NCBI GenBank assembly: GCA_030913385.1
Contig: CP133159.1
Coordinates: 3,804,584 to 3,868,583 of the forward strand
DNA length: 64,000 nucleotides
Origin: Cytophagaceae bacterium ABcell3
GTDB lineage: Bacteria > Bacteroidota > Bacteroidia > Cytophagales > Cytophagaceae
Direction of reading: 5' to 3'
Below are positions 7,858 through 16,639 of this stretch, piece after piece (positions within the stretch are counted from its first letter, which is position 1; the number at the start of each line of letters is the position of its first letter). The position numbers were made by a program, and so were the translations under genes. The notes under the pieces are model-generated. The model worked only from the letters and a program-made list of their open reading frames with translations. It searched no databases and had not been told where the DNA came from.

Positions 7858-8564
7858 TGGCTTTTTCATCCGAACCGGTAGTAACAGTCAAAGATACCAC
7901 CATATATCAGGATGACGTAGTAGTACTTGAAAACCTTAACTTTCAAATTCAAAAAGGTGAATTTGTTTACCTGATAGGAAGGACTGGCAGCGGTAAAAGT
8001 TCATTGCTAAAAACCTTATACGCAGACCTCCCTTTAGCTAAAGGCGAAGTTAATGTCGCCGGCATCAGGCTTGCTGGAATTAAAAAAGAGCAAATCCCTG
8101 ACTTAAGAAGAAAAACAGGTATCATTTTCCAAGATTTCCAACTGCTCAATGACCGTTCTGTGGCAGAGAACCTACTATTTGTCATGCGTGCAACCGGGTG
8201 GAAAGACTCTGGAAAAATTAAACACCGTTTGTCTGAAGTGCTTTTAAAAGTCGGCCTTAGTAACGCTGGAAATAAAATGCCTCATCAGCTTTCAGGCGGA
8301 GAACAGCAACGGGTTGTAATTGCCAGGGCTTTGATCAATGAACCTGCTATCCTTATTGCTGACGAACCAACGGGAAATTTAGACCCAGAAGTAGCTTTAG
8401 AAATCATAAAAATATTTGTTGACATCAACCGCAGTGGAACTTCTATTTTGATGGCAACCCATAACTATGAAATTCTCGAGAAGTTTCCTTCCAGGGTGTT
8501 AAAGGTTACCAACGGCTCTTTAAAAGATTCATCAACAGAAACGTTCAGTTTCCGTTATGACTGA
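7857..8564 (+). CDS. ftsE: Cell-division ABC ATPase FtsE
   Basis: This 235-residue ABC ATPase has Walker A GRTGSGKSS (41-49), a Q-loop in IIFQDFQLL (about 89-97), signature LSGGEQQR (145-152), Walker B ILIADE (165-170), and the switch His in MATHNYE. The FtsE-like spacing and the short length fit the subunit that with FtsX controls peptidoglycan hydrolases at the septum. No ftsX lies beside it, which is common in Bacteroidota. LolD/MacB-type ATPases are the main alternative. It overlaps the next gene by 8 bp. Confidence 0.85.
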   Translation: MAFSSEPVVTVKDTTIYQDDVVVLENLNFQIQKGEFVYLIGRTGSGKSSLLKTLYADLPLAKGEVNVAGIRLAGIKKEQIPDLRRKTGIIFQDFQLLNDRSVAENLLFVMRATGWKDSGKIKHRLSEVLLKVGLSNAGNKMPHQLSGGEQQRVVIARALINEPAILIADEPTGNLDPEVALEIIKIFVDINRSGTSILMATHNYEILEKFPSRVLKVTNGSLKDSSTETFSFRYD

Positions 8565-9480
8565 ACATGAAGGCGTATCGATCTTAATCCCTGTTTATAA
8601 CACAGATGTCCGGGAACTGGTAAGGAGCTTGGCTGACGATGCCAATAACTCAAAGATACTTCATGAAATCGTATGCTTTGATGATGCTTCCAGGCCTTCC
8701 ATTAAACAAACCAATAGGTTCATAACCAACATTCCCAACGTCAGATATAAGGAACTTCCACAAAACATTGGGAGATCTGCCATTCGGAATGCTTTAGCAG
8801 AAGAAGCTTCATACAACTATATAATCTTTCTTGACTGCGACAGCGGCATTTTACCTGGCTTTCTTCTCAGGTATATGCCTTTCCAAAAATTCCCTGTCGT
8901 AATCGGAGGCAGAATGTACACCTCTACCCCACCGGGACCAGAATACACTTTACATTGGACTGTAGGTTCGCAGAGAGAGTTATACAATCCAGAACAGCGA
9001 CAAAAAAAACCTTATGAGCATTTTATGCTCAACAACCTCATGATCAGAAAAGACGTTTTCAGAAGCATAAAGCTTGATGAAAACATTCACGGCTATGGCC
9101 ATGAGGATACGAAATTTGGCTTTGAACTAAAAGGCCGGGGTATTAAAATACAATATATCAACAATCCTGTCTTTCACATGGGCTTAGACAGCAACCGTGA
9201 TTTCCTCAAGAAAACAATAGAGGGAGTCAAAAACTTTTACCAAATTTCTAAAGAAGGGTTTGGCACCAATGCTGCATTATATAAAGCATTTACTAAGCTA
9301 AAGAAAGCACGAATGCTCAATGTGTTCCACTTCATCATGAAAAATATTAAAGGGCTTATAGAAAAGAACTTACTATCAGAAAGCCCCAACCTCACGCTTT
9401 TTGACCTTTACAAACTCTACATTTTTACAGAGTCTTATAAAAAAGGGGTCTATATGATTTACTGTGGAAAGGTGATATAA
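8557..9480 (+). CDS. Family 2 glycosyltransferase, 3' end altered by an IS
   Basis: This 307-residue cytoplasmic GT-A transferase begins with VSILIPVYNTD; the metal-binding DCD lies at residues 93-95, and a GYGHED motif near residue 186 probably holds the catalytic acid. It transfers a sugar from a nucleotide sugar to an unknown acceptor. The last 11 codons come from the insertion sequence that starts at 9446. Joining the flanks by removing the IS and one target copy restores the frame ...YKKDTSSRM-stop, giving a 302-residue ancestral protein. The catalytic domain is therefore complete and the gene is probably still functional. Confidence 0.85.
   Translation: MTEHEGVSILIPVYNTDVRELVRSLADDANNSKILHEIVCFDDASRPSIKQTNRFITNIPNVRYKELPQNIGRSAIRNALAEEASYNYIIFLDCDSGILPGFLLRYMPFQKFPVVIGGRMYTSTPPGPEYTLHWTVGSQRELYNPEQRQKKPYEHFMLNNLMIRKDVFRSIKLDENIHGYGHEDTKFGFELKGRGIKIQYINNPVFHMGLDSNRDFLKKTIEGVKNFYQISKEGFGTNAALYKAFTKLKKARMLNVFHFIMKNIKGLIEKNLLSESPNLTLFDLYKLYIFTESYKKGVYMIYCGKVI
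9438..9445. repeat. Target-site duplication, left copy
   Basis: TAAAAAAG directly precedes the left end of the ISL3-family element and is repeated exactly at 10721-10728. Eight bp is the duplication length known for ISL3 elements. Confidence 0.85.
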
Positions 9481-10720
9481 TGTAGTTATTTTTACAAAAT
9501 GAACAGTATCGAAATATTTCAATTGGCTTTGCAGTTAACAAAGCCTTGGTCGGTAACCGATGTTAGGTTTCAGGAAGCATCCAATGGTAAACAAGAACTT
9601 CATATAACCATTAGCTTTGAGCGTGGTTTCGTATTTGAACCAGAAAGTAAAGTTCATGATACTCAATATAGGACTTGGCGTCACCTCAATTTTTTTGAAC
9701 ATGAATGTTATCTTCATTGCAAAGTCCCTCGAATCAAAACAACGGATGGAAAGGTAAAAACCGTGGAAGTGCCGTGGGCTAGAAAAGGAAGTGGTTTTAC
9801 TTTGTTGTTTGAGGCTTTTAGCATGGCTTTGATTGAGCGAGAGATGCCCGTGAACAAAGCAGCTGATTTAGTGAATGAGTACCCACAGCGCATATGGAAT
9901 ATATTTAACTACTGGATACAAATTGCCTATCGGGCAGATGATCAAAGCTCGGTGACCCAATTGGGTATTGATGAGACTTCTGTAAGAAAAGGACATGATT
10001 ATGTGACCGTAGCAGCAGATTTGGCTACTCGCCGTGTGATTCATGTTACTCCAGGCAAGGATCGGCACACTATCGGAAGAATTAAAGACCATTTAAAAGC
10101 AAAGGGTGTTGAACATCTGTCAATTACCGACGCATGCATTGATATGTCTACAGGTTTTATCGCAGGCATGCTCGAACATTTTCCTAACACCTCGGTAACA
10201 TTTGATAAATTTCATGTAGTCAAACTGCTTAATGAAGCTATGGACGATGTACGTAAGCGAGAAGTCCGAGAACACTCAATACTTAAAGGACACAAATACA
10301 CGCTATTAAAGTCCACACACAAACTTAGCGCTAAACAGAAGCAGGACCGGCAGGTACTTATTGAACTGTTACCAACTATTGGGAAGGCTTATCGGTTAAA
10401 GACCTTATTTCAGAGCTTTTGGGAGTTTAAAACAAAAGAAGAGGGCTCTGCTTTCTTGGCTTACTGGTGTGACCTTGTTGAAGAGGAAGGCTTGTATGCC
10501 TTCAAGAAGTTTGTAAACACAATAAAGTCCCACTGGCAAGGAATTACCAATTATGTCGAGTCCCAGATTGCCAATGGTGTCATGGAAGGGATTAACAGCA
10601 AAATACAACTAGCTAAAAGAAGAGCTCGTGGATATCGGAATATTACAAATTTTATCAACATGATTTACTTTATTTCCTCTAAATTGAAATTCAATTACCC
10701 ACAGTATTCCACATAGGGCC
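9446..10720 (+). mobile_element. ISL3-family insertion sequence (1275 bp)
   Basis: The element is bounded by imperfect terminal inverted repeats that align without gaps. The left end starts GGGTCTATATG and the inverted right end GGCCCTATGTG, with 16 of the first 22 positions identical, including ACTGTGG. Both ends begin with GG, as usual for ISL3. Perfect 8-bp target duplications flank it, and the single transposase gene is intact. Insertion fell within the final codons of the GT2 gene. The intact transposase and perfect duplication suggest a recent event. Confidence 0.88.
9499..10716 (+). CDS. ISL3-family transposase
   Basis: This 405-residue DDE transposase has an N-terminal region with Cys/His residues (HECYLHCK) that matches the zinc-finger area of the family, followed by a helix-turn-helix-like segment near 105-135. 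The RNase H-like core holds Asp158 in GIDETS, Asp215 in ACIDMS followed by TFDKFHVVK, and a C-terminal Glu in VMEGINSK (about 369). It fills the IS almost from end to end, stopping 4 bp before the right terminus. Full length, no frameshift. Confidence 0.93.
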   Translation: MNSIEIFQLALQLTKPWSVTDVRFQEASNGKQELHITISFERGFVFEPESKVHDTQYRTWRHLNFFEHECYLHCKVPRIKTTDGKVKTVEVPWARKGSGFTLLFEAFSMALIEREMPVNKAADLVNEYPQRIWNIFNYWIQIAYRADDQSSVTQLGIDETSVRKGHDYVTVAADLATRRVIHVTPGKDRHTIGRIKDHLKAKGVEHLSITDACIDMSTGFIAGMLEHFPNTSVTFDKFHVVKLLNEAMDDVRKREVREHSILKGHKYTLLKSTHKLSAKQKQDRQVLIELLPTIGKAYRLKTLFQSFWEFKTKEEGSAFLAYWCDLVEEEGLYAFKKFVNTIKSHWQGITNYVESQIANGVMEGINSKIQLAKRRARGYRNITNFINMIYFISSKLKFNYPQYST

Positions 10721-10728
10721 TAAAAAAG
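10721..10728. repeat. Target-site duplication, right copy
   Basis: TAAAAAAG directly follows the right end of the ISL3 element and is identical to 9438-9445. The following bases ATACGAGTTCACGCATGTAA hold the original last codons and stop of the GT2 gene. Confidence 0.85.
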
Positions 10729-10770
10729 ATACGAGTTCACGCATGTAAGCGTACTTCTAAGTTTTACGAA

Positions 10771-10799
10771 AAACAAAAAAGTCCGGGAAAACCGGACTT
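10771..10799 (-). terminator. Terminator of the exbB-tonB-TPR operon
   Basis: AAGTCCGG and CCGGACTT pair perfectly around a GAAAA loop. On the minus strand the hairpin is followed by TTTTTTGTTTTT, 48 bp past the TPR gene stop. On the plus strand it may also end GT2/IS transcription. Confidence 0.85.
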
Positions 10800-10846
10800 A
10801 TAGTTTTGCTATCCCCCCCTAAGCTATAAGGCTTGTAAAAGTGACA

Positions 10847-12424
10847 TCAATTGTTTTGACTAAGGCTGTTAATGACCTGTTCCGCATTCTTATTAGAAGG
10901 GTCAAGCTCCTTTACAACCTTCCAATGGTGTAAAGCTTCAGCGTTTTCATCATTGATTAAATATAAATACCCAAGGTAGGAATGAGCTTCTATAAGATCT
11001 CTTTTGTGCTTTTCTTTGTTCTCGCCCGCTATTTCTATCACTTTTTCATAGTACGGTTTTGCCAGCCCCTCTTCCGACTCTGGATCCATATTGGCATTGG
11101 CCCTTCCCCTATACATATAACCGATAGTCAATTCAGGTCTAAGTTCAATAAGCTTAGCAAAAACAGAATCAGCTTGCTCAAAGTCTTTTCCTGAATAAAA
11201 AGCCCTACCTAAACTTAAATAATCCTGGGCAGTACCACCACCATTCTCTATTCTAGAAGCATAGGCCTGGGCTGCCTGCTCAAAGTTTTTATTAGCCATT
11301 TCTATATCAGCTATCTCACTATACAGGTTAACTTTATTATTATCCTTTTCTATAGCCGTATAGAAATTATTTACAGCCAATGAATCATTGCCATTTTTAC
11401 GGAGTAGCTTAGCATAATATTCATAGTCATTAGCAAGTACTTTTTCATAACCCGTCTCCCAAAACTTTTCCATATAGGCCAGCCCGTTCTCAAAGTCCTC
11501 AGTTTCATAGCTACCATAAGCAAGCAAGCGAAAGGCTACAGGGTTTACATTATCCTTGTCGGCAAGTGGTTCTAAAACCTCCTTAGCAGACTTATAATCT
11601 TTATTTAAAAATAAGAAAGATGCATAACGGAAAGTATTATCTACACAGTCTCCAGCTTTTTCTAAATAAACTTTATAAGCATCTATCGCTTCATCGTACT
11701 TCTTAGCCTTGTAGTGCAGCTCTCCAATTTCTTTATAGGCAGGTGCAAATTCAGGATTGGCATCTATTGCTTTCTTAAAGTTGTCCATAGCAAGCTCATT
11801 GTTTCTGGCCCTGCTATATAACTGACCAAGTTTATATAATGCTTTAGGGTTATTGCTATCTAAATAAATGGCCTGGTTATATTTTTCCATGACCTTAGTA
11901 CCATCATTTTGCTGAAGAAAAAGGTCTCCATACAATAACCAAGCCTCTATATTTTTATCATCAAACTTAAGCGCTCTATCCAGTAGTTCCTGAGCATAGG
12001 TAAGGTCTTTATATTCGGAATGCACATAAAATTCTGCAACAGAAAGCAATACCTCTGGCTTTTTGGACTTGGTAAGTCTCAAAGCCTTTTCAAAACTTGC
12101 TTTAGCTGATGCTTCATCTTCGAAAAAAGTAGCTTTCCCTAATCCAGCGTGGTTCAAAGCTGACTTTTCCGACAAAGAAAGTCCTTTTTCGAATGCCCAT
12201 TTGGCTGAATCTATTTGCTGGGTCAATAAGAATGTTTCTCCCAAATAATAGTAAAAGTCAGGTTCTGAAGAATCCTCCTTAATTAAAGAATAAAAGCTTC
12301 CTTTTGCTTTTTCATACTGCTCGTTTAAAATAAAGTCTTTTCCTTCTTGGACAGATTGACCATTGGCCACTGAAAACAAGGACAAAGCTAATGAGCATGT
12401 TAAAGTAAGTTTCCTGAATTCCAT
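10847..12424 (-). CDS. Exported tetratricopeptide-repeat protein
   Basis: This 525-residue protein has a signal peptide (cleavage near ANGQS, about residue 23) and then almost continuous TPR helices, with repeated A-Y/F-x-x-x-G/A-x-Y patterns such as PKALYKLGQLYSRARNN and AWLLYGDLFLQQNDG. It should act in the periplasm as a protein-interaction scaffold. It is the last gene of the ExbB-TonB-PstS-like cluster, and a TPR protein in this place is a recurrent feature of Bacteroidota TonB clusters. It contains no catalytic motif. Confidence 0.85.
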   Translation of the reverse strand: MEFRKLTLTCSLALSLFSVANGQSVQEGKDFILNEQYEKAKGSFYSLIKEDSSEPDFYYYLGETFLLTQQIDSAKWAFEKGLSLSEKSALNHAGLGKATFFEDEASAKASFEKALRLTKSKKPEVLLSVAEFYVHSEYKDLTYAQELLDRALKFDDKNIEAWLLYGDLFLQQNDGTKVMEKYNQAIYLDSNNPKALYKLGQLYSRARNNELAMDNFKKAIDANPEFAPAYKEIGELHYKAKKYDEAIDAYKVYLEKAGDCVDNTFRYASFLFLNKDYKSAKEVLEPLADKDNVNPVAFRLLAYGSYETEDFENGLAYMEKFWETGYEKVLANDYEYYAKLLRKNGNDSLAVNNFYTAIEKDNNKVNLYSEIADIEMANKNFEQAAQAYASRIENGGGTAQDYLSLGRAFYSGKDFEQADSVFAKLIELRPELTIGYMYRGRANANMDPESEEGLAKPYYEKVIEIAGENKEKHKRDLIEAHSYLGYLYLINDENAEALHHWKVVKELDPSNKNAEQVINSLSQNN

Positions 12425-12519
12425 TTCTAACCTTTTTTTGTTGTTGCTTAAGCAAAGCTACGAAAACCAGTATATGACCCTTATCAATTACTGTTAAGGA
12501 TCTGTTAAATTTTTGTTAA

Positions 12520-13449
12520 CTACCTAACGACATGCACCTCCCTACCGGGAACAACCGCAGGCATAAGTCCATCTTTTAAAACAATTCTTTGTCCTCTATC
12601 ACTCAAAACAAACGATGCAAACCCAGTCGGCAAGCCAGCCCTACTAGTCAGGTTTATAAGGTAAATATCCCTTAAAAAAGGGTATCTGCCGCTAAGCAAG
12701 TCAGACTGAAAGGGGCTAAAAACCTCATACTCCCCATTGCTGTTCAGTGCTTCAATATCCAACACTTTTACATGGTTCAGTCGGTCAAGAACCTCCGGGT
12801 CATCCAAATCACTTATCCAGTTTGCCCCTATTACACCAATAGCTTCTGGGTGTTTATGGATATAGTCTACTACAGAGGCATTAGAGCCTGCTGCAAACAC
12901 TTTAATATCATTTTTACTAAACTGTAAAGAGTCATTAAGCAATCGGTAGTTGGCAGACCCACTTTGATCAAAAACCACATGAATTTCCTGATCGTCAAGC
13001 GCAGCATCAATATGCGCCCAAGAAGTCGCCGTTCCTGAAAATATATCGGAAAGCTGTTCAATTTTCAAAGATTCCAAAGGAGAATCCTTATGCACTAAAA
13101 AAGCAACAGCATCGGAGGCAATTTTATTCTCGGCAACCATGAGCTGGGACTCTTTAAAAAAATTCCTTTCTTTATCAGTCAAAGACCTTCCAGCTACCAC
13201 AACCTCCGTTTTACGGTTTAGCAAACTATTGATAGCTTCCGTTTCTGACACATAGTGAGGTTGAATTACTGCATCTTTATACAATGCCTGAAAAGTACCA
13301 GCTTGAGCATCCACAACTGGACGAAAAGACTCATCAGCAAAAAGAAGCAAACGCCCTGATACTGGAGAATCTTTTTCTTTTTTTCCTTGGCCATCGTCAC
13401 AAGAAAAGAGAAAAAGCAAAAAGGGTATGATATACCAAACCTTATGCAT
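12520..13449 (-). CDS. PstS-like phosphate-binding lipoprotein
   Basis: This substrate-binding protein resembles the PBP2 fold of PstS. I place the start at the ATG complementary to 13447-13449 (309 residues). A frame extension to 13500 would bury the signal sequence, and the chosen start puts the hydrophobic core and lipobox LFLFSC at the N-terminus. Motifs include SETEAINSLLNRKTEVVVAG and the phosphate-site-like DQSGSANYRLL. The PstABC channel genes are absent. Its place in a TonB/ExbB operon suggests envelope phosphate sensing or support of TonB transport rather than classical Pst uptake. Confidence 0.8.
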   Translation of the reverse strand: MHKVWYIIPFLLFLFSCDDGQGKKEKDSPVSGRLLLFADESFRPVVDAQAGTFQALYKDAVIQPHYVSETEAINSLLNRKTEVVVAGRSLTDKERNFFKESQLMVAENKIASDAVAFLVHKDSPLESLKIEQLSDIFSGTATSWAHIDAALDDQEIHVVFDQSGSANYRLLNDSLQFSKNDIKVFAAGSNASVVDYIHKHPEAIGVIGANWISDLDDPEVLDRLNHVKVLDIEALNSNGEYEVFSPFQSDLLSGRYPFLRDIYLINLTSRAGLPTGFASFVLSDRGQRIVLKDGLMPAVVPGREVHVVR

Positions 13450-13645
13450 TGTCATAAAAAGACTTATATACCCTCCAAGCACGGAAGATTCCAAAAGCAA
13501 TTAAAAGGCCTCCAAAGACCATGGTAACTAAAGGCTGAACATTGTATCCTAAAGTCTGAGGGTTAATAAGCAGGTACACGCCCAAGCCCATATAAAACAA
13601 AGGCATGAAAATGCTTATTATCAAAAGTGGGTTAAAATTTTTCAT
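13442..13645 (-). CDS. Small two-helix membrane protein
   Basis: This 67-residue inner-membrane protein has two hydrophobic segments (about residues 6-26 and 39-56) and a short basic C-terminus (RAWRVYKSFYDNA). It starts 4 bp after the tonB stop and overlaps the PstS-like start by 8 bp, so it belongs to the same operon. The family is not recognised. It is far too short to be ExbD and lacks the periplasmic domain of that protein. Confidence 0.7.
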   Translation of the reverse strand: MKNFNPLLIISIFMPLFYMGLGVYLLINPQTLGYNVQPLVTMVFGGLLIAFGIFRAWRVYKSFYDNA

Positions 13646-13649
13646 TGTC

Positions 13650-14495
13650 TTAATATCTATCCGGTAAAGTAAATTTCACAGGAATAATCATACTTCTGGC
13701 TATACGTCTTCCATTTTGCATAGCCGGCTGCCATCCAAAGCCGCATTCCTCTACAGCTTTAATAGCTTCTTCGTCCAAACCATAACCAGGCAGTCCTTTT
13801 TTAACATGAATATTGGCCAGCTTGCCCTCAGGAGTAATAGTAAAACTAACATATACAACCCCTTCAATTTCGTTTCTGATAGCCAAGCTCGTATACTGTA
13901 TTTTCTGTTGGATACACTTACCAAAAGCTTCCTTACCACCAGGGTAAGACGCATCAAAACTCACCGGCGCTTCCATATCATCAGACTCTTCACCGCCAAT
14001 GACTCCACCTTCTACCCCATCTGTATGTTCTATAGGATTTACATCTATAGAGTCACCGTCCAGTGTTTTGTCACTAATAGCAGCATCTTCCATTTCATCT
14101 ATCGTAGGAGGCACTTCTTCCTCCTCAACCATATCGTCTGGAACAACCTTAGGAGGAACAAACTTGACCGACTTAATATCTGGTGCCTTTTTTGCTGCAG
14201 GTGGTGGCGGTGGCGGAGGCGGTGGAGGTGGTGTTATTTCCGGCATCACATCAGGTAGATCTACCATGTCCATAGTAACTTCCACTACTTTATCCTCTTT
14301 TACCTGCTCTTTGTCTATGAAATTCTTTGACAAAATAGCCACAAAGAGTACTGTAAAGGCTGTGACAGAGATAGCCAAACCGGTCAGAACGTTCTTGTCA
14401 TAAAGTTTTCTCAGGACATAAGCACCATATGACTTGTTTCTGTCTTCAAAAACAATATCATCCATGCTTTTATTTGTCAACTGAAAATTTTTCAT
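13650..14495 (-). CDS. tonB: TonB energy-transducing protein
   Basis: This 281-residue protein has a cytoplasmic N-terminus with the Bacteroidota motif DRNKSYGAYVLRK, one membrane span (about 36-56), a periplasmic stretch with eleven consecutive prolines (near 90-100), an acidic linker, and a C-terminal TonB domain (about 185-281, YPGGKEAFGK ... GxV-xFTITPEG). It couples the inner-membrane proton-motive force to outer-membrane receptors such as the one at 20189. It directly follows exbB with 13 bp between them, where one would expect exbD. Other TonB and ExbD copies may exist elsewhere in the genome. Confidence 0.92.
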   Translation of the reverse strand: MKNFQLTNKSMDDIVFEDRNKSYGAYVLRKLYDKNVLTGLAISVTAFTVLFVAILSKNFIDKEQVKEDKVVEVTMDMVDLPDVMPEITPPPPPPPPPPPAAKKAPDIKSVKFVPPKVVPDDMVEEEEVPPTIDEMEDAAISDKTLDGDSIDVNPIEHTDGVEGGVIGGEESDDMEAPVSFDASYPGGKEAFGKCIQQKIQYTSLAIRNEIEGVVYVSFTITPEGKLANIHVKKGLPGYGLDEEAIKAVEECGFGWQPAMQNGRRIARSMIIPVKFTLPDRY

Positions 14496-14508
14496 TCTAA
14501 ACCCTTTT

Positions 14509-15342
14509 TTAGTTAGCAGCTACCTTTTGGTTGTTTGTAACTTTCTTAATATTAGAAGAAACCTGCTTAGAAATGCTGTAAGCTATTTCATCAAGCGCAT
14601 TGGTCAAGTTGTCAATCTTTCCTGTAAAGAAGTTATAAGCCACAATAGCCAACGTAGAACCTGCAATACCTAAAGCAGTATTGATAAGTGCTTCAGAAAT
14701 ACCATTTGCCAACGCTACAGCATCGGGCGACCCAGCGGTAGCAAGTGCAGCAAACGCCTTGATCATACCAAATACCGTTCCCAACAAACCTACCAAAGTA
14801 GCAATAGAAGCCAATGTGGCGAGAATATTAAGATTCTTTTCTAACATAGGCATTTCTAAAGCAGTGGACTCTTCATGCTCCTCCCGTACAGCCTGAAGCT
14901 TCTGATCTGTGTTCATTGTAGGATCTTTGGCCACTTCTTGCATTTTCTCTACAACAGAATGGACAACATTCCCAACCGAGCCTTGTTGAAGGTCGCATAA
15001 TTCTTTCGCCCCTTCTAAATCACCCAAGGTTATATGCTTCTTAAGGTTTTGTGTAAAATCAGCAATTTTTCCATTACCCACAGCCATTTTCAATGAAATG
15101 AAACGCTCTATGGAAAACGTAATGACCATTAATATAAATGCCATTAGCATCGGGATTACCAAGCCCCCCTTATAAACAATTCCCAAATAGTTGCCGGGAA
15201 GTGGATGGTTATCGGGGTCGTTGTCTACAAAGTTGGACGGGTGTCCAAAAACTGTAAAAAACAAAGTATAACAAATAGCTATAGCCAGCGGAATAACAAT
15301 TAAAGCAAAATTAGAAGGAAGGTTAACTTTTTTCTTGTTCAT
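14509..15342 (-). CDS. exbB: MotA/TolQ/ExbB proton channel protein
   Basis: This 277-residue inner-membrane protein has an N-terminal span (about 11-33), a second span near 57-78 ending in FSIERFISL, a cytoplasmic helical domain, and the two conserved spans (about 165-190 and 210-240; LASIATLVGLLGTVFGMI, then SEALINTALGIA). The motif LGTVFGMI is diagnostic for the ExbB/TolQ proton channel. It heads the operon. The usual ExbD partner is not encoded in the window. Confidence 0.92.
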   Translation of the reverse strand: MNKKKVNLPSNFALIVIPLAIAICYTLFFTVFGHPSNFVDNDPDNHPLPGNYLGIVYKGGLVIPMLMAFILMVITFSIERFISLKMAVGNGKIADFTQNLKKHITLGDLEGAKELCDLQQGSVGNVVHSVVEKMQEVAKDPTMNTDQKLQAVREEHEESTALEMPMLEKNLNILATLASIATLVGLLGTVFGMIKAFAALATAGSPDAVALANGISEALINTALGIAGSTLAIVAYNFFTGKIDNLTNALDEIAYSISKQVSSNIKKVTNNQKVAAN

Positions 15343-15536
15343 CTATTTATAGATTTTTTACATTTATTTCAATCCATTCAATTTAGAATTGTTTTAAATA
15401 ACACTGCAATGTAAAAGTTATTTAGAACCAATCCAAAGAAAAATAGCAGTAAATAAGTCTATTTTACATTATTTTAACCTAATAATTTAAAAGTCGTTAA
15501 TTTGGTTTCATGTTTCACATAAAAACAACGTAAAAT

Positions 15537-16424
15537 ATGCAGAATATTTCAGTAATAGGCGGAGGAACCATGGGAAATGGCATTGCACATGTTTTCGCTC
15601 AGGCTGGTCATAAAGTTAGCCTAATCGACCTTTCCGAAGACAGGTTACAACACGCCATCGCCTCAATATCAAAAAACCTGGACAGGCAAATTAAGAAAGG
15701 CACGCTTGAAGAATCACGAAAAACAGATATCCTAAACAATTTAGCTACATTTACCTCATTAAAACCAGGTGTAGAGCATGCTGACCTAGTGGTAGAGGCC
15801 GCAACAGAAAAATCAGGGGTCAAACTGGATATTTTTAAAAAATTAGACGAGTATTGCCCTAAAAATACCATTTTAGCTACCAATACCTCCTCTATTTCTA
15901 TTACCAAAATAGCCACTGCTACACAGCGGCCAGAGCAGGTCATAGGAATGCACTTTATGAACCCTGTACCTATCATGGCACTGGTTGAGATCATCCGTGG
16001 ATATACCACCTCTGACCTTACCACATCTACTATCATGGATCTTTCCACCCATATAGGGAAATCGCCAGTAGAAGTGCAGGATTACCCCGGCTTCGTATCG
16101 AACAGAATACTCATGCCTATGATCAATGAAGCTATTTACACCCTTTACGAAGGTGTAGCTGGTGTAAAGGAAATAGATACTGTTATGAAACTAGGCATGG
16201 CACACCCTATGGGGCCACTCCAATTAGCAGACTTCATCGGACTTGATGTTTGTTTATATATTATGAATGTCCTTTACGATGGCTTTAAAAATCCTAAATA
16301 TGCACCATGTCCACTTTTAGTAAATATGGTAGAGGCAGGATACCATGGAGTCAAAACAGGAGAAGGCTTTTACGTACACGATAAAAATAGCAAGAATGTA
16401 AAGGTAGCTGAAAGGTTTCGTTGA
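15537..16424 (+). CDS. hbd: 3-hydroxybutyryl-CoA dehydrogenase
   Basis: This 295-residue NAD(P)-dependent enzyme interconverts acetoacetyl-CoA and 3-hydroxybutyryl-CoA. An N-terminal Rossmann motif GGGTMGNGIA (8-17), the NTSSISIT substrate region, the catalytic histidine in GMHFMNPVP, and PGFVSNRILMP leading into the C-terminal helical domain are all present. Full-length and monofunctional. It is divergent from exbB and shows no obvious operon partner; the next gene asnA has its own promoter. Confidence 0.92.
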   Translation: MQNISVIGGGTMGNGIAHVFAQAGHKVSLIDLSEDRLQHAIASISKNLDRQIKKGTLEESRKTDILNNLATFTSLKPGVEHADLVVEAATEKSGVKLDIFKKLDEYCPKNTILATNTSSISITKIATATQRPEQVIGMHFMNPVPIMALVEIIRGYTTSDLTTSTIMDLSTHIGKSPVEVQDYPGFVSNRILMPMINEAIYTLYEGVAGVKEIDTVMKLGMAHPMGPLQLADFIGLDVCLYIMNVLYDGFKNPKYAPCPLLVNMVEAGYHGVKTGEGFYVHDKNSKNVKVAERFR

Positions 16425-16579
16425 CAACCCGTGCGTTTCCGCTGCCAGTAGCTAGGCTTTAATTAGCAAGAATACTACAAGATTAGCAAGAAAATAATTC
16501 ACTTGGTTAACTATAAAAATGCTTCAAAAACTGATAAACCGGTATAATTTTTGAATCTTTCAAGGAAAAGGCACTGCTA

Positions 16580-16608
16580 TTGACATTTTTTTGTAGTTTT
16601 GACATAAT
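16580..16608 (+). promoter_or_regulatory. Possible asnA promoter
   Basis: TTGACA (16580-16585) and CATAAT (16603-16608) are exactly 17 nt apart, close to the general sigma-70 consensus. A Bacteroidota-like TAGTTTTG (16594-16601) overlaps but lacks a TTTG at the right distance. The asnA ATG is 31 bp further on. Confidence 0.45.
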
Positions 16609-16639
16609 ATTGACTAAAAATTCACCTACAATACTAAAA

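Noticed and set aside
13716-14258. 180-codon plus-strand frame opposite tonB
   Set aside because: It mirrors tonB codons; the Trp/Arg-rich end is just the complement of the proline tract.
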